This document shows, piece after piece, positions 8,320-15,041 of a stretch of DNA of 46,051 bases. The notes beneath the pieces were generated by a model, which was given only the letters and a program-made list of their open reading frames with translations, was not told where the DNA came from and made no database searches. Every line of letters starts with the position of its first letter. Position 1 is the stretch's first letter. This DNA is from Dehalococcoidales bacterium (lineage in GTDB: Bacteria; Chloroflexota; Dehalococcoidia; Dehalococcoidales; Fen-1064). A program made the translations under genes and the position numbers. Location: positions 1-46,051 of the forward strand of contig DATKWT010000045.1 of NCBI GenBank assembly GCA_035529395.1. The letters are read 5' to 3'.

Positions 8320-9486
8320 CTACTTACCGAATAGCTCCGCGGCTCGCCTCATGTTGGCGACGACGTCCACACCGAATGGGCAGCGGTCTGTGCAGATACC
8401 ACACTCGGTGCACGCTGAGGCGTGAACGGCGAGGGATTCATACTGGGTGATGGTGTTGCCGTCCATGCTGTAGCTAGCAGTATCTGTGATTCGCGTCGTC
8501 ACGGCGATGTCTATGGCCTCTGGACAAGGTAGGCAGTGGTTGCAGTACATGCAGGCCCCATGCAGCTTCCACATGGCGTTAGTATCGATAGCGCTGTAGT
8601 CCTTCTGCTCGTCGGTGGCATCCAGATAGGCAAGTGCCGCCCTCATCTCGTCGACATTCTTGCAGCCGGGCACGATGGTGGTGACGCCTGGTTGTGACAG
8701 AGCATAGCTGGCGCATTGTACCGGAGTCAGGACGATGGAACTGGGATTCTCGGGATTGAACAGCCGACCAGCGGCGTAGGGCTTCATGGCCACTACGGCA
8801 ACACCCGCGGCGGCACATGTATGGTACAGCTCCTGGCGCGTCGGTGACGTAGTCTCTTGCACCGCTTCGGCTTTCTGAAACGTCCCAGGCTCCCACACAG
8901 TTTCGAATCTCATATCACCGGGCAGGATGTCCGTCGCTGGATTCACCGGGAACATCAGTACGTCAATGTGTCCGCCCCTCACTGCCTTAAGGGCAACAGG
9001 TACGGAGTGGCCGCTCATTCCGAGTAGTCGTGCCTTGCCTTCCTTCCGGAGTCGCTGGGCTACTCCCAGCAGACCCTCCGGCTCAAACACCTTGTTATAA
9101 TCACCCTGCTCATCAACGCAGTGCAGCATAAGCACATCGACGTAGTCCGTCTGGAGCCGTACCAGAAGGTCCTCGAAGGACTTCTCGCACAACGCTTTCT
9201 CCCTATGGGGAGTGTACTGGTTATTCTCCAGTACAGCCCCTAGATGACCGGCAACCATCACTTCCTGGCGCCTGCCCTGGAGGGCAATACCGAGATTCTT
9301 TCTTACCGCTGGAGCAGGCAAAGGTATATCTATGTAATTAAGGCCCTTGTCCAGCGCTTCGTCTACCACGGAGACAACAGTGTCTAGCGAGGCCGGTCTT
9401 CCCAGACTGAAGTCCCATAGATACTCGGCGCCCAGTCCTATGACACCGACATCCAGACCGCTTCTTCCCAATTTACGATACTGCAT
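8320..9486 (-). CDS. Aldo/keto reductase with C-terminal 4Fe-4S ferredoxin domain
   Basis: This 388-residue fusion has an AKR barrel (about 1-280) followed by a ferredoxin-like region with Cys clusters CMYCNHCLPCP and CTECGICTDRCP, enough for two 4Fe-4S clusters. In the barrel Asp53 (NYIDIP) and His122 (LMLHCVD) are conserved. The catalytic Tyr expected about five residues after Asp53 is absent (PLPAPA), and the Lys expected in an ATK motif is His81 (AGHLG). It may therefore not use the classic AKR mechanism. GAGG lies upstream of the ATG. Its upstream region carries a 12-bp repeat array (9723-9778). Confidence 0.9.
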   Translation of the reverse strand: MQYRKLGRSGLDVGVIGLGAEYLWDFSLGRPASLDTVVSVVDEALDKGLNYIDIPLPAPAVRKNLGIALQGRRQEVMVAGHLGAVLENNQYTPHREKALCEKSFEDLLVRLQTDYVDVLMLHCVDEQGDYNKVFEPEGLLGVAQRLRKEGKARLLGMSGHSVPVALKAVRGGHIDVLMFPVNPATDILPGDMRFETVWEPGTFQKAEAVQETTSPTRQELYHTCAAAGVAVVAMKPYAAGRLFNPENPSSIVLTPVQCASYALSQPGVTTIVPGCKNVDEMRAALAYLDATDEQKDYSAIDTNAMWKLHGACMYCNHCLPCPEAIDIAVTTRITDTASYSMDGNTITQYESLAVHASACTECGICTDRCPFGVDVVANMRRAAELFGK

Positions 9487-10085
9487 ACGCCAACGACCCT
9501 CCTCTGTTGCCGTGAACGTTCCCCTACTGAGCCGGTGCCCACAGTCTATGACTGGGAGGTGAGGATGTCAAGCAATGCAGCTTGCCAGATGCGGGCATGA
9601 GTACCCTCTCACCTGCCCGTGCAGCTACTACGACGGCTTTTGGCAATATTATGTACTTGTTGCGGTTAACAAAACATCGGATTGGTCAACCGAAGACACA
9701 AAACCTAGGATTGTTACCTATGGTTTACCATATGGTTTACGATGACGTTTACCATACCGTTTACCTGTATGGTTTACCTCCGTTATTGCAGCTGATATTT
9801 TTCTCTAATCGAGGCTAATACAGGAGGGGGGGACCCGCCTGAGGGTACACGTGAAAAATGAAGGAACTCTGTTGCAGACGCCACACGGAAAAACGTGAAA
9901 GAGAAGGTCTCTTGATTGGATAGGCTATCAGCGAACAGAGTAGAACCGGTTACCCGTGGCTGCCAGCGCGGAGTGCCGCCAGGCTGACGGTCACACACAT
10001 AGTCTTATTGCTGGATGAGGCCGACTCACCGGATACGGAAACAGGTATACGGTACGGTTGATTACCGCAGGTGGGATAGATCCCC
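9487..10085. other. 600-bp non-coding region between AKR and MCM-like ATPase genes
   Basis: No convincing gene is present. The region holds the upstream sequence of the aldo/keto reductase gene, the GTTTAC repeat array at 9723-9778, and about 300 bp before the 3' end of the ATPase gene where I see nothing recognisable. Confidence 0.6.
9723..9778 (+). repeat. Five-fold GTTTACC array, 12-bp period
   Basis: GTTTAC(C) occurs at 9723, 9735, 9747, 9759 and 9772, so starts are spaced 12, 12, 12 and 13 bp. Flanking bases are partly conserved (ATGGTTTACC). About one helical turn separates the units, which fits a multimeric DNA-binding site such as an operator or iterons. It lies about 240 bp upstream of the aldo/keto reductase start. 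Confidence 0.8.
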
Positions 10086-10997
10086 TCAGCTCAGGAGCAG
10101 CCGGATCGTTTTGTCGATGCCCAGTTGTGGGCTCAAGCGGGCAACCCTTACCGCGTCTCTCACGTCCTGGCAACGACCGCCAAGCTTCCTGGCTATCTCT
10201 TCCGCAAGCTCTGGAGTGCTACCTTCACGATGTACCAATACGCCCTCGACGACCGAATGGAACTGTGCCGCGTCATAAGGTCTTAGCGTCCGCATGGCAA
10301 ACCTGGACATCAGTTCCGGAGATAGCCTGGCCACTCGGTTGGTTGCTGCCACGACTCTAATGGCAATGGTGGCATCGAGTGCCCTGCCTTTCTTGGCCCG
10401 CACCAGTCTACCACCCTCCATCAAGCTGAGTAATGCCGCGGTATCGACGGCGCTCATCTTGTCCAGTTCGTCGATGAGCAGAATCTGCGGCTCCCGTTCC
10501 GCTACCACGTCCCACAGTCCCGCCTTGCTGGTTGCCGACCCAACAAGCCATAGAGCCTGCTTGCCACACACTCGCTCTATGTCCCACAGGAATAGGGACT
10601 TTGCGAGTGCCGGTGGCCCTGCCAGCAGCACATGCACTGGCTTGTCCGCAAGGAGTGCAGCCGTCAGGAGTTCCTTGACATCTTCATGGCCAATGATGTC
10701 TTCGAAGATGTCGCTGGGGAGTGTCACGGTTTCATCTCGATGTTTCTCACAGGCTTCTGATGCCTCCGTCAGCAGTGTTGCCTGCTGCCGGCCCAGGTCG
10801 GTTAGCAGCAATCCCCGATGGCTGTTTGAGTGGAACTTCTCCTCAAGCAGTCCCTTCAGCAATAGGCTATTCAGAGTAGGTGGGGCAACACGGACATCAC
10901 TCCAACGCCATCCCAGGCTGAAGTCCTCCGGATCATGGGTCTGCTCGTATTCAAGTGTCTTGAGTAAGGCATCCGTCTGCTTCTGATTTAGGTTCAT
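10086..10997 (-). CDS. AAA+ ATPase with MCM-like core and N-terminal winged helix
   Basis: This 303-residue protein has an N-terminal winged-helix-like part (about 1-75) and a AAA+ core. Walker A is GPPALAKS (127-134), where Ala replaces the usual Gly before Lys, as in MCM helicases (GDPxxAKS). Walker B is LLIDELDKM (173-181), close to the MCM signature IDEFDKM. A SATSKAGL segment mirrors the MCM SSAAGLT stretch. Sensor 1 is ATN (218-220) and SRF carries the likely arginine finger. It is much shorter than MCM proteins and lacks their N-terminal OB and Zn domains. MoxR-type ATPases are the alternative. A GTG at 11006 is possible, but GGAGG is spaced 8 nt from the ATG at 10997. The gene stands alone. 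Confidence 0.8.
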   Translation of the reverse strand: MNLNQKQTDALLKTLEYEQTHDPEDFSLGWRWSDVRVAPPTLNSLLLKGLLEEKFHSNSHRGLLLTDLGRQQATLLTEASEACEKHRDETVTLPSDIFEDIIGHEDVKELLTAALLADKPVHVLLAGPPALAKSLFLWDIERVCGKQALWLVGSATSKAGLWDVVAEREPQILLIDELDKMSAVDTAALLSLMEGGRLVRAKKGRALDATIAIRVVAATNRVARLSPELMSRFAMRTLRPYDAAQFHSVVEGVLVHREGSTPELAEEIARKLGGRCQDVRDAVRVARLSPQLGIDKTIRLLLS

Positions 10998-11270
10998 TCT
11001 ACTCACCTCCCAGTGATAATAACAACGGCAGGGTGTAACTCCTTTGTCCCCTCTCCCTTCGGTTCTCTACCCCGTTCCGCCGACATTTTGCTGACAAACT
11101 GCTCAGTATCAGGCAGTATATGATGGTATGTCCAGGTACGATACATCACCGCGGTAACAACAGAAAAGGACCAGATACTACCTGGAGGGGCGGTGTGGGA
11201 CATCGGGCTTCTTATGTTGGCTAAGACGTAGTCTACCAGACGACCGGATATCCGGTCCTCCCAGGCAGTC

Positions 11271-11341
11271 TATCACCAACTTGACTGCCAATTGTGCACT
11301 TCCACAAGGGGAAGGGGAAGAGATTATATCTGGGGGACACC
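11271..11341 (+). repeat. Dispersed intergenic repeat, copy A
   Basis: The segment 11321-11341 (AGATTATATCTGGGGGACAC plus C) is identical to 35578-35598. The segment 11271-11309, ending in ACTTCCACAAGG, matches the reverse complement of the 35689-35727 region at 32 of 39 positions. Two shared blocks in different relative orientation mark this as a mobile or rearranging intergenic repeat. Confidence 0.75.
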
Positions 11342-11342
11342 G

Positions 11343-11448
11343 GCAGAATCTGGTTTCGGATTCTGCTAACGTCATTCTGTAAGAATGACGCCCAGACACC
11401 CCCGCCATAGGGGGCTCAGGCCCTTTCCAAGGGGTAGGCCCACTATGG
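11343..11448 (+). repeat. Three consecutive inverted repeats
   Basis: GCAGAATC (11343-11350) pairs with GATTCTGC (11359-11366). GTCATTCT (11371-11378) pairs with AGAATGAC (11382-11389). CCATAG (11405-11410) pairs with CTATGG (11443-11448), enclosing GGGCTCAGGCCC. All stems are perfect. Three hairpins in about 105 bp suggest a structured RNA, a transposition-related end, or a compound terminator. Confidence 0.6.
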
Positions 11449-11539
11449 ACTTCCCTTTTTCAGAACCCTGTCAGAGTAGTAGCTCCATTTGAAAGCAGGG
11501 TAAAAATGCAGGGCAAACGAAGTTTGTATTAAGTTAATG

Positions 11540-11559
11540 CCCCACAGCAAGCTGTGGGG
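11540..11559 (-). terminator. Perfect 9-bp hairpin after the dehalogenase gene
   Basis: CCCCACAGC and GCTGTGGGG are separated by AA, 20 bp past the dehalogenase stop. On the minus strand the tail (CATTAACTTAAT) is only weakly T-rich; on the plus strand the tail is TAGTTTATTAT. It is a probable terminator. A REP-type palindrome is an alternative. Confidence 0.5.
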
Positions 11560-11579
11560 TAGTTTATTATATTCTCTAG

Positions 11580-11669
11580 CTATGGTAGCGGTGTCTCCAG
11601 AATCCACCTGCGGATGTTCTCGGCGACTTCCTCTCCGGCGTCCTCCTGGATGAAGTGACCTGCGTTCCT
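11580..11669 (-). repeat. 90-bp direct repeat, copy 2 (native dehalogenase 3' end)
   Basis: This is identical to 3464-3553. It covers residues 409-437 and the stop codon of the dehalogenase, including catalytic His413 (NAGHFIQED). In place it is an ordinary gene end, so this copy is the functional one. Confidence 0.95.
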
Positions 11670-12893
11670 GATGGGCAGCGGGGGAGCGCAGTTGCGGAAT
11701 ATATTGCGGAACATACCCTCTCCTGCCCTGGTTATGGCGTCTCCCTCTGCCCAGGGTAGAAGTACCGGTAGCTCAAGCGTCTTCAGCACCTCGATGGCAA
11801 CATGGTTGTCATAGGCACCGGGATGGTCCGGGCGTATCGGTACCTGACGGGGCCAGAGGAGGGCCGCTGTCTGATACTCCACCGAAGGGAAGGGCGCCCC
11901 GTAGGCGGCTGCTTCGGCTTCGGTCAGTTCGCGGTTGCCGACCGCCTGCTTCATCATTGCCGGCAGGTCGAACTCTGCCAGCCGTTGTGAAAGCCTTCGC
12001 CACGTCATAAAGGCTCCTCCCATTCCGCCGGTCTCCGCAGCAGACGACCCACCAGGTCTACCCCCATCGGGGATACCGGTGTTCATCGGGACAATCCGGG
12101 CAAAACGTTCGGGCAACTGAGAGACAACCCGCAGGCCAACCAGACCTCCCCAGTCCTGGCAGACCAGCGTGATTCGCTTGAGGTCCAGTTCCAGGATGAG
12201 CTTCCGCATCCAGCGCACGTATGCCCTGTAGCTGTATGCGTTATCCGCAACCGGCTTATCGGACCGTCCAAACCCTATCTGGTCGGGCACTATGACACGG
12301 CCTACCCCGGATAGAACCGGTATCATGTGTCGGTACAAATACCCCCAGGTCGGCTCACCGTGAAGCATCAGTATCGGGTCGCCGGAGCCTTCCTCCACGT
12401 AGGCCATGCGCAGACCTTCAATCTCCACATAGCGCGGCTCGTAGGGGTAGTCCGGCAGATTGGCAAAGCGTTCCTCCGGCGTACGCATCACTGAGCCGTC
12501 AGGCCAGGACAACTGCACCCGGTCGGTCTGCTGCTGAGCGAACCCGGCCACCAGCCTGATATCGGCGGGGTCCATGCCCTCGGTGACTTCCGCCACCCAC
12601 GTCCCGAAGTCAAGCAGGTCACTATCAATCTCGTGCTCCGGGGGACGCGGCTCGTAGCGGTCCCAGAAACCGAAGACGGTGGCTGTCGAGGGCCGACCCC
12701 TACCGAGGTCCCCCAGTTCCAGGGCGTAGAGGTGGTCATGCTCCGAACGCCAGTAGACCCTGCCCGCGCGGATACCGGTCGCTCTCTCCAGTGCTTGGGC
12801 GACTTCCGGGCGGATATCAAGCTCCTGCTCTACCAGCAACGGGTCGGCACGGAGATAGGATAGCTGTTCAGCGGATGGTGTAATGAACTTCAT
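11580..12893 (-). CDS. Haloalkane dehalogenase-like alpha/beta hydrolase with extra N-terminal domain
   Basis: Residues 136-437 resemble subfamily I haloalkane dehalogenases (DhlA type). They show RTPEERFANLPDYPY, the oxyanion motif HGEPTW, nucleophile Asp247 followed by Trp (CQDWGG), and catalytic His413 (NAGHFIQED). Such enzymes release halide from haloalkanes to give alcohols. Residues 1-135 are an additional region that DhlA (about 310 residues) lacks and that I do not recognise. Met136 could be an internal start, but the gene opens at an ATG that overlaps the upstream gene stop (ATGA, 12890-12893) with GGGGAGG before it. Halide specificity and activity are inferred. Confidence 0.88.
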   Translation of the reverse strand: MKFITPSAEQLSYLRADPLLVEQELDIRPEVAQALERATGIRAGRVYWRSEHDHLYALELGDLGRGRPSTATVFGFWDRYEPRPPEHEIDSDLLDFGTWVAEVTEGMDPADIRLVAGFAQQQTDRVQLSWPDGSVMRTPEERFANLPDYPYEPRYVEIEGLRMAYVEEGSGDPILMLHGEPTWGYLYRHMIPVLSGVGRVIVPDQIGFGRSDKPVADNAYSYRAYVRWMRKLILELDLKRITLVCQDWGGLVGLRVVSQLPERFARIVPMNTGIPDGGRPGGSSAAETGGMGGAFMTWRRLSQRLAEFDLPAMMKQAVGNRELTEAEAAAYGAPFPSVEYQTAALLWPRQVPIRPDHPGAYDNHVAIEVLKTLELPVLLPWAEGDAITRAGEGMFRNIFRNCAPPLPIRNAGHFIQEDAGEEVAENIRRWILETPLP

Positions 12894-13819
12894 AATGACC
12901 TCCCCACCGTCCTGTCAAGGAACTCGACTATGCTTCGGGCGATATCCGGGCCGCGGTCATCCTGAAGGAAGTGCGCCGCATTTTCAAATGTTATCGGGCC
13001 TTCGGCATGTGGCAGTAATTCCTTCAGTCGGTTAGCGTACTCTATTGGAAAGACATTGTCCTCCGGCGCCCAGATAAGGAGGGTCGGAATCCGAGCCAAC
13101 TCCGGCAACCGTCGCTCGATGGTGAGCATGTCCTCCCAGCCACGGTCGCCTTCACGCATCGGGATGGTGCGCGGCCATGTCAACACCACGTGGTCCGAAT
13201 CCGCCTCATCGTAGATGTGGTGATAGGCACGGGCTTCCGGCTCACTCATGCCCCGCCGGGAGACAAGTGATGGCCCGGCGTGGGACAGAATCTTGTGCCG
13301 TTTCATAAAGAACTGACCTATCAGCGGTGCGTGCCACGTTGTCCAGGGACGCGACGAAGAATGGAAGCGGCCGACATTACCGGTAAACAACCAGGTATTC
13401 ATCAGCACCATTGCATCGAGTCGTTCCTGGCGCTGCAAGGCGGCACCAACTCCCTGTGGGCCTCCCCAGTCCTGCCCCACGACGACGAATCCCCGCAGTC
13501 GTAGCTGGTCCATGAGAGATACCAGGTCGGCAATGTGGTGGGGCGTCGTGAGAGCGCTGTCTACCCGCGGTTTGTCAGAGTAGCCCGCCCCAATCCAATC
13601 CGGCACGATAACCCGGTACCCGGCCTCGGTCAGCGGCGGAATGAAATAGCGGTATAGGAAGCCCCAGGTGGGATTTCCATGGAGGAGCAGGACCGGTCGG
13701 GCTCCGGGGTCACCCTCGTCGATGTAAGCCATAGTCCGCCCGTTCACGGTAGCCGCATGCTGCTCCCAGGGAAAGATTGCCTTGAGCCAGTCAGGTCTTT
13801 CAAGCAGTTTTCGGGTCAT
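12890..13819 (-). CDS. Haloalkane dehalogenase-like alpha/beta hydrolase
   Basis: This 309-residue protein has the length of canonical haloalkane dehalogenases. It has HGNPTW (oxyanion and halide-binding region), nucleophile Asp117 followed by Trp (GQDWGG), and catalytic His283 (NAAHFLQDD). The likely reaction is hydrolytic removal of halide to an alcohol; a non-dehalogenating epoxide or ester hydrolase is possible. It is the first gene of the minus-strand operon, with AAGGAGG upstream of the ATG, and overlaps the next dehalogenase gene by 4 bp. The two paralogues differ enough to suggest different substrates. Confidence 0.88.
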   Translation of the reverse strand: MTRKLLERPDWLKAIFPWEQHAATVNGRTMAYIDEGDPGARPVLLLHGNPTWGFLYRYFIPPLTEAGYRVIVPDWIGAGYSDKPRVDSALTTPHHIADLVSLMDQLRLRGFVVVGQDWGGPQGVGAALQRQERLDAMVLMNTWLFTGNVGRFHSSSRPWTTWHAPLIGQFFMKRHKILSHAGPSLVSRRGMSEPEARAYHHIYDEADSDHVVLTWPRTIPMREGDRGWEDMLTIERRLPELARIPTLLIWAPEDNVFPIEYANRLKELLPHAEGPITFENAAHFLQDDRGPDIARSIVEFLDRTVGRSL

Positions 13820-13944
13820 ACGAACATCACCTCCTTTCGATGAGAGAAACAGAATAGTGTTTCAGGTTAACCGTAAGCGCAATTATAGCAGGCTGCTACG
13901 ATAGCCGACAAGCAGAGTCACACAACCCCGATGTCCCGGCCTCG

Positions 13945-14790
13945 TTATTGCACCTGCCCGCTTATTGCCAGCACTCGCTCCAGCACCACAGCCACACCGT
14001 CGTCATCATTACTGGTAGTGGAATATCTGCAAAGGGATAGTACTTCAGGAACGGCATTAGCCATGGCTACCGCAGTACCACATGAGGCCAGCAAATCAAC
14101 ATCCGGAATATCATCTCCAAAGGCAAGCACATCAGCCATTGCGATTTCCCGCGACAGGAGGAGATGCCGTAGAGCGCCGGACTTTGATGCCCGGATACTC
14201 AGGATATTGAGAAACGTCATCCCGTTAGCCGGCACCACTGATACAATATCGCCATATCGCCGCGAGACCTCCGCAGCAAGGTCAGAGACATCGCTCCCAC
14301 CACGACTGGCGGCAATCTTTGCGGGGTTTCTCGACAGAGCCTCGTCCACGGACGTGACCATATCCGGTGTTGCCGCGTTGAACCGCCAGAGCGTGTCTGC
14401 GTCGGCTGCCCAGTTGGCACCGAATTCCCAACCTTCGATTTCCACCGTCACGCGCACTTCCGGTCCCATGCCTACGAGCAGGTCCACAATGCCCCGGGCC
14501 ACCCCTGTCGGGAGCACCTCCCGAAACTCACCTGACAGTGGCGGTGTTGTCAGGGCGACAGCGCCATTCATAACTACCAGAGAGCAGATGTTTGTCAGGT
14601 CATTACCGACCAGGCGGCGAAGCGTCCGGATGGGTCGAGAGGTGGCAATAACAACGGGAATGCCCCGTGCTACGCACCCTCTGATAGCCATGCGATTGCG
14701 CTCGGATAACTGTGTCCGGTTGTTTAGCAGGGTCCCGTCAAGGTCAACGGCAATCGCACCGGGAATACGGTTAAATGTGGGAATGTTCAT
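13945..14790 (-). CDS. Cof-type HAD-IIB family hydrolase
   Basis: This 281-residue protein has motif I AVDLDGTLLNN (Asp16 nucleophile, Asp18), motif II VVIATSRP, and a C-terminal motif IV ADVLAFGDDIPDVDLL. The type IIB cap lies between. The family dephosphorylates sugar phosphates, pyridoxal phosphate or FMN-like compounds in the cytoplasm. A GTG at 14814 would add 8 residues, but it directly abuts its only purine-rich run; GGAG sits 10 nt before the ATG at 14790, so the shorter form is preferred. The gene stands alone, and about 125 bp separate it from the dehalogenase operon. Confidence 0.9.
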   Translation of the reverse strand: MNIPTFNRIPGAIAVDLDGTLLNNRTQLSERNRMAIRGCVARGIPVVIATSRPIRTLRRLVGNDLTNICSLVVMNGAVALTTPPLSGEFREVLPTGVARGIVDLLVGMGPEVRVTVEIEGWEFGANWAADADTLWRFNAATPDMVTSVDEALSRNPAKIAASRGGSDVSDLAAEVSRRYGDIVSVVPANGMTFLNILSIRASKSGALRHLLLSREIAMADVLAFGDDIPDVDLLASCGTAVAMANAVPEVLSLCRYSTTSNDDDGVAVVLERVLAISGQVQ

Positions 14791-15041
14791 CGCTTTCCAA
14801 CTCCGGAACAGCACCCTCTTAAGTACGCATAGGTCACGCAGACAGCGCTAAGCGCCAAAAACATTATGTGTCAAAGAGACAACTTTTGCAAAGTAAACGG
14901 GAACTGCCGGTTGACTGTTCGAATGGGCAGCATATGCTTCGGGGAAGGACGCCCGGGTCACCGTTCCGCGATATTGATAATTGTCCGCACTATAATGTAG
15001 AATGAGCCAATGTTTCTTCCGTAAAAGGAGTGCCACGAGCA

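Larger units (their letters stand above)
10998..11579. other. Structured non-coding region with repeat element and hairpins
   Basis: This 580-bp stretch has no credible gene. The left 260 bp show nothing clear. From 11271 on it contains a dispersed repeat unit (11271-11341), three inverted repeats (11343-11448) and a strong hairpin (11540-11559) next to the dehalogenase stop. Confidence 0.65.
3464..11669. mobile_element. Putative 8.1-kb island bounded by 90-bp direct repeats at a dehalogenase 3' end
   Basis: The direct repeats at 3464-3553 and 11580-11669 bracket a segment downstream of the intact dehalogenase gene. The inner copy completes that gene; the outer copy is a displaced tail. This is the usual footprint of an element that integrates at the 3' end of a gene and rebuilds it. 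The cargo is a broken IS1182, an SDR, a serine hydrolase, a HAD hydrolase, an aldo/keto reductase-ferredoxin and an MCM-like ATPase. No tyrosine or serine recombinase is present, so the element is either immobile, moved in trans, or the repeats arose by IS-mediated rearrangement or assembly error. Confidence 0.4.

Noticed and set aside
9723-9778. CRISPR array
   Set aside because: The units are 7-10 bp with 2-5 bp spacers, far too short for a CRISPR array, and no cas gene is present.
9582-9818. A 78-codon plus-strand open frame with a repeated MVYH-type pattern
   Set aside because: The pattern is the 12-bp DNA repeat read in frame; there is no ribosome site or family similarity.
11178-11408. 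A 76-codon minus-strand open frame
   Set aside because: It covers the dispersed repeat and hairpins and has no protein features.
3554-11579. Tyrosine or serine recombinase inside the repeat-bounded segment
   Set aside because: All frames were read; only the truncated IS1182 transposase has a DNA-mobility role, so I do not claim an integrative element with its own integrase.
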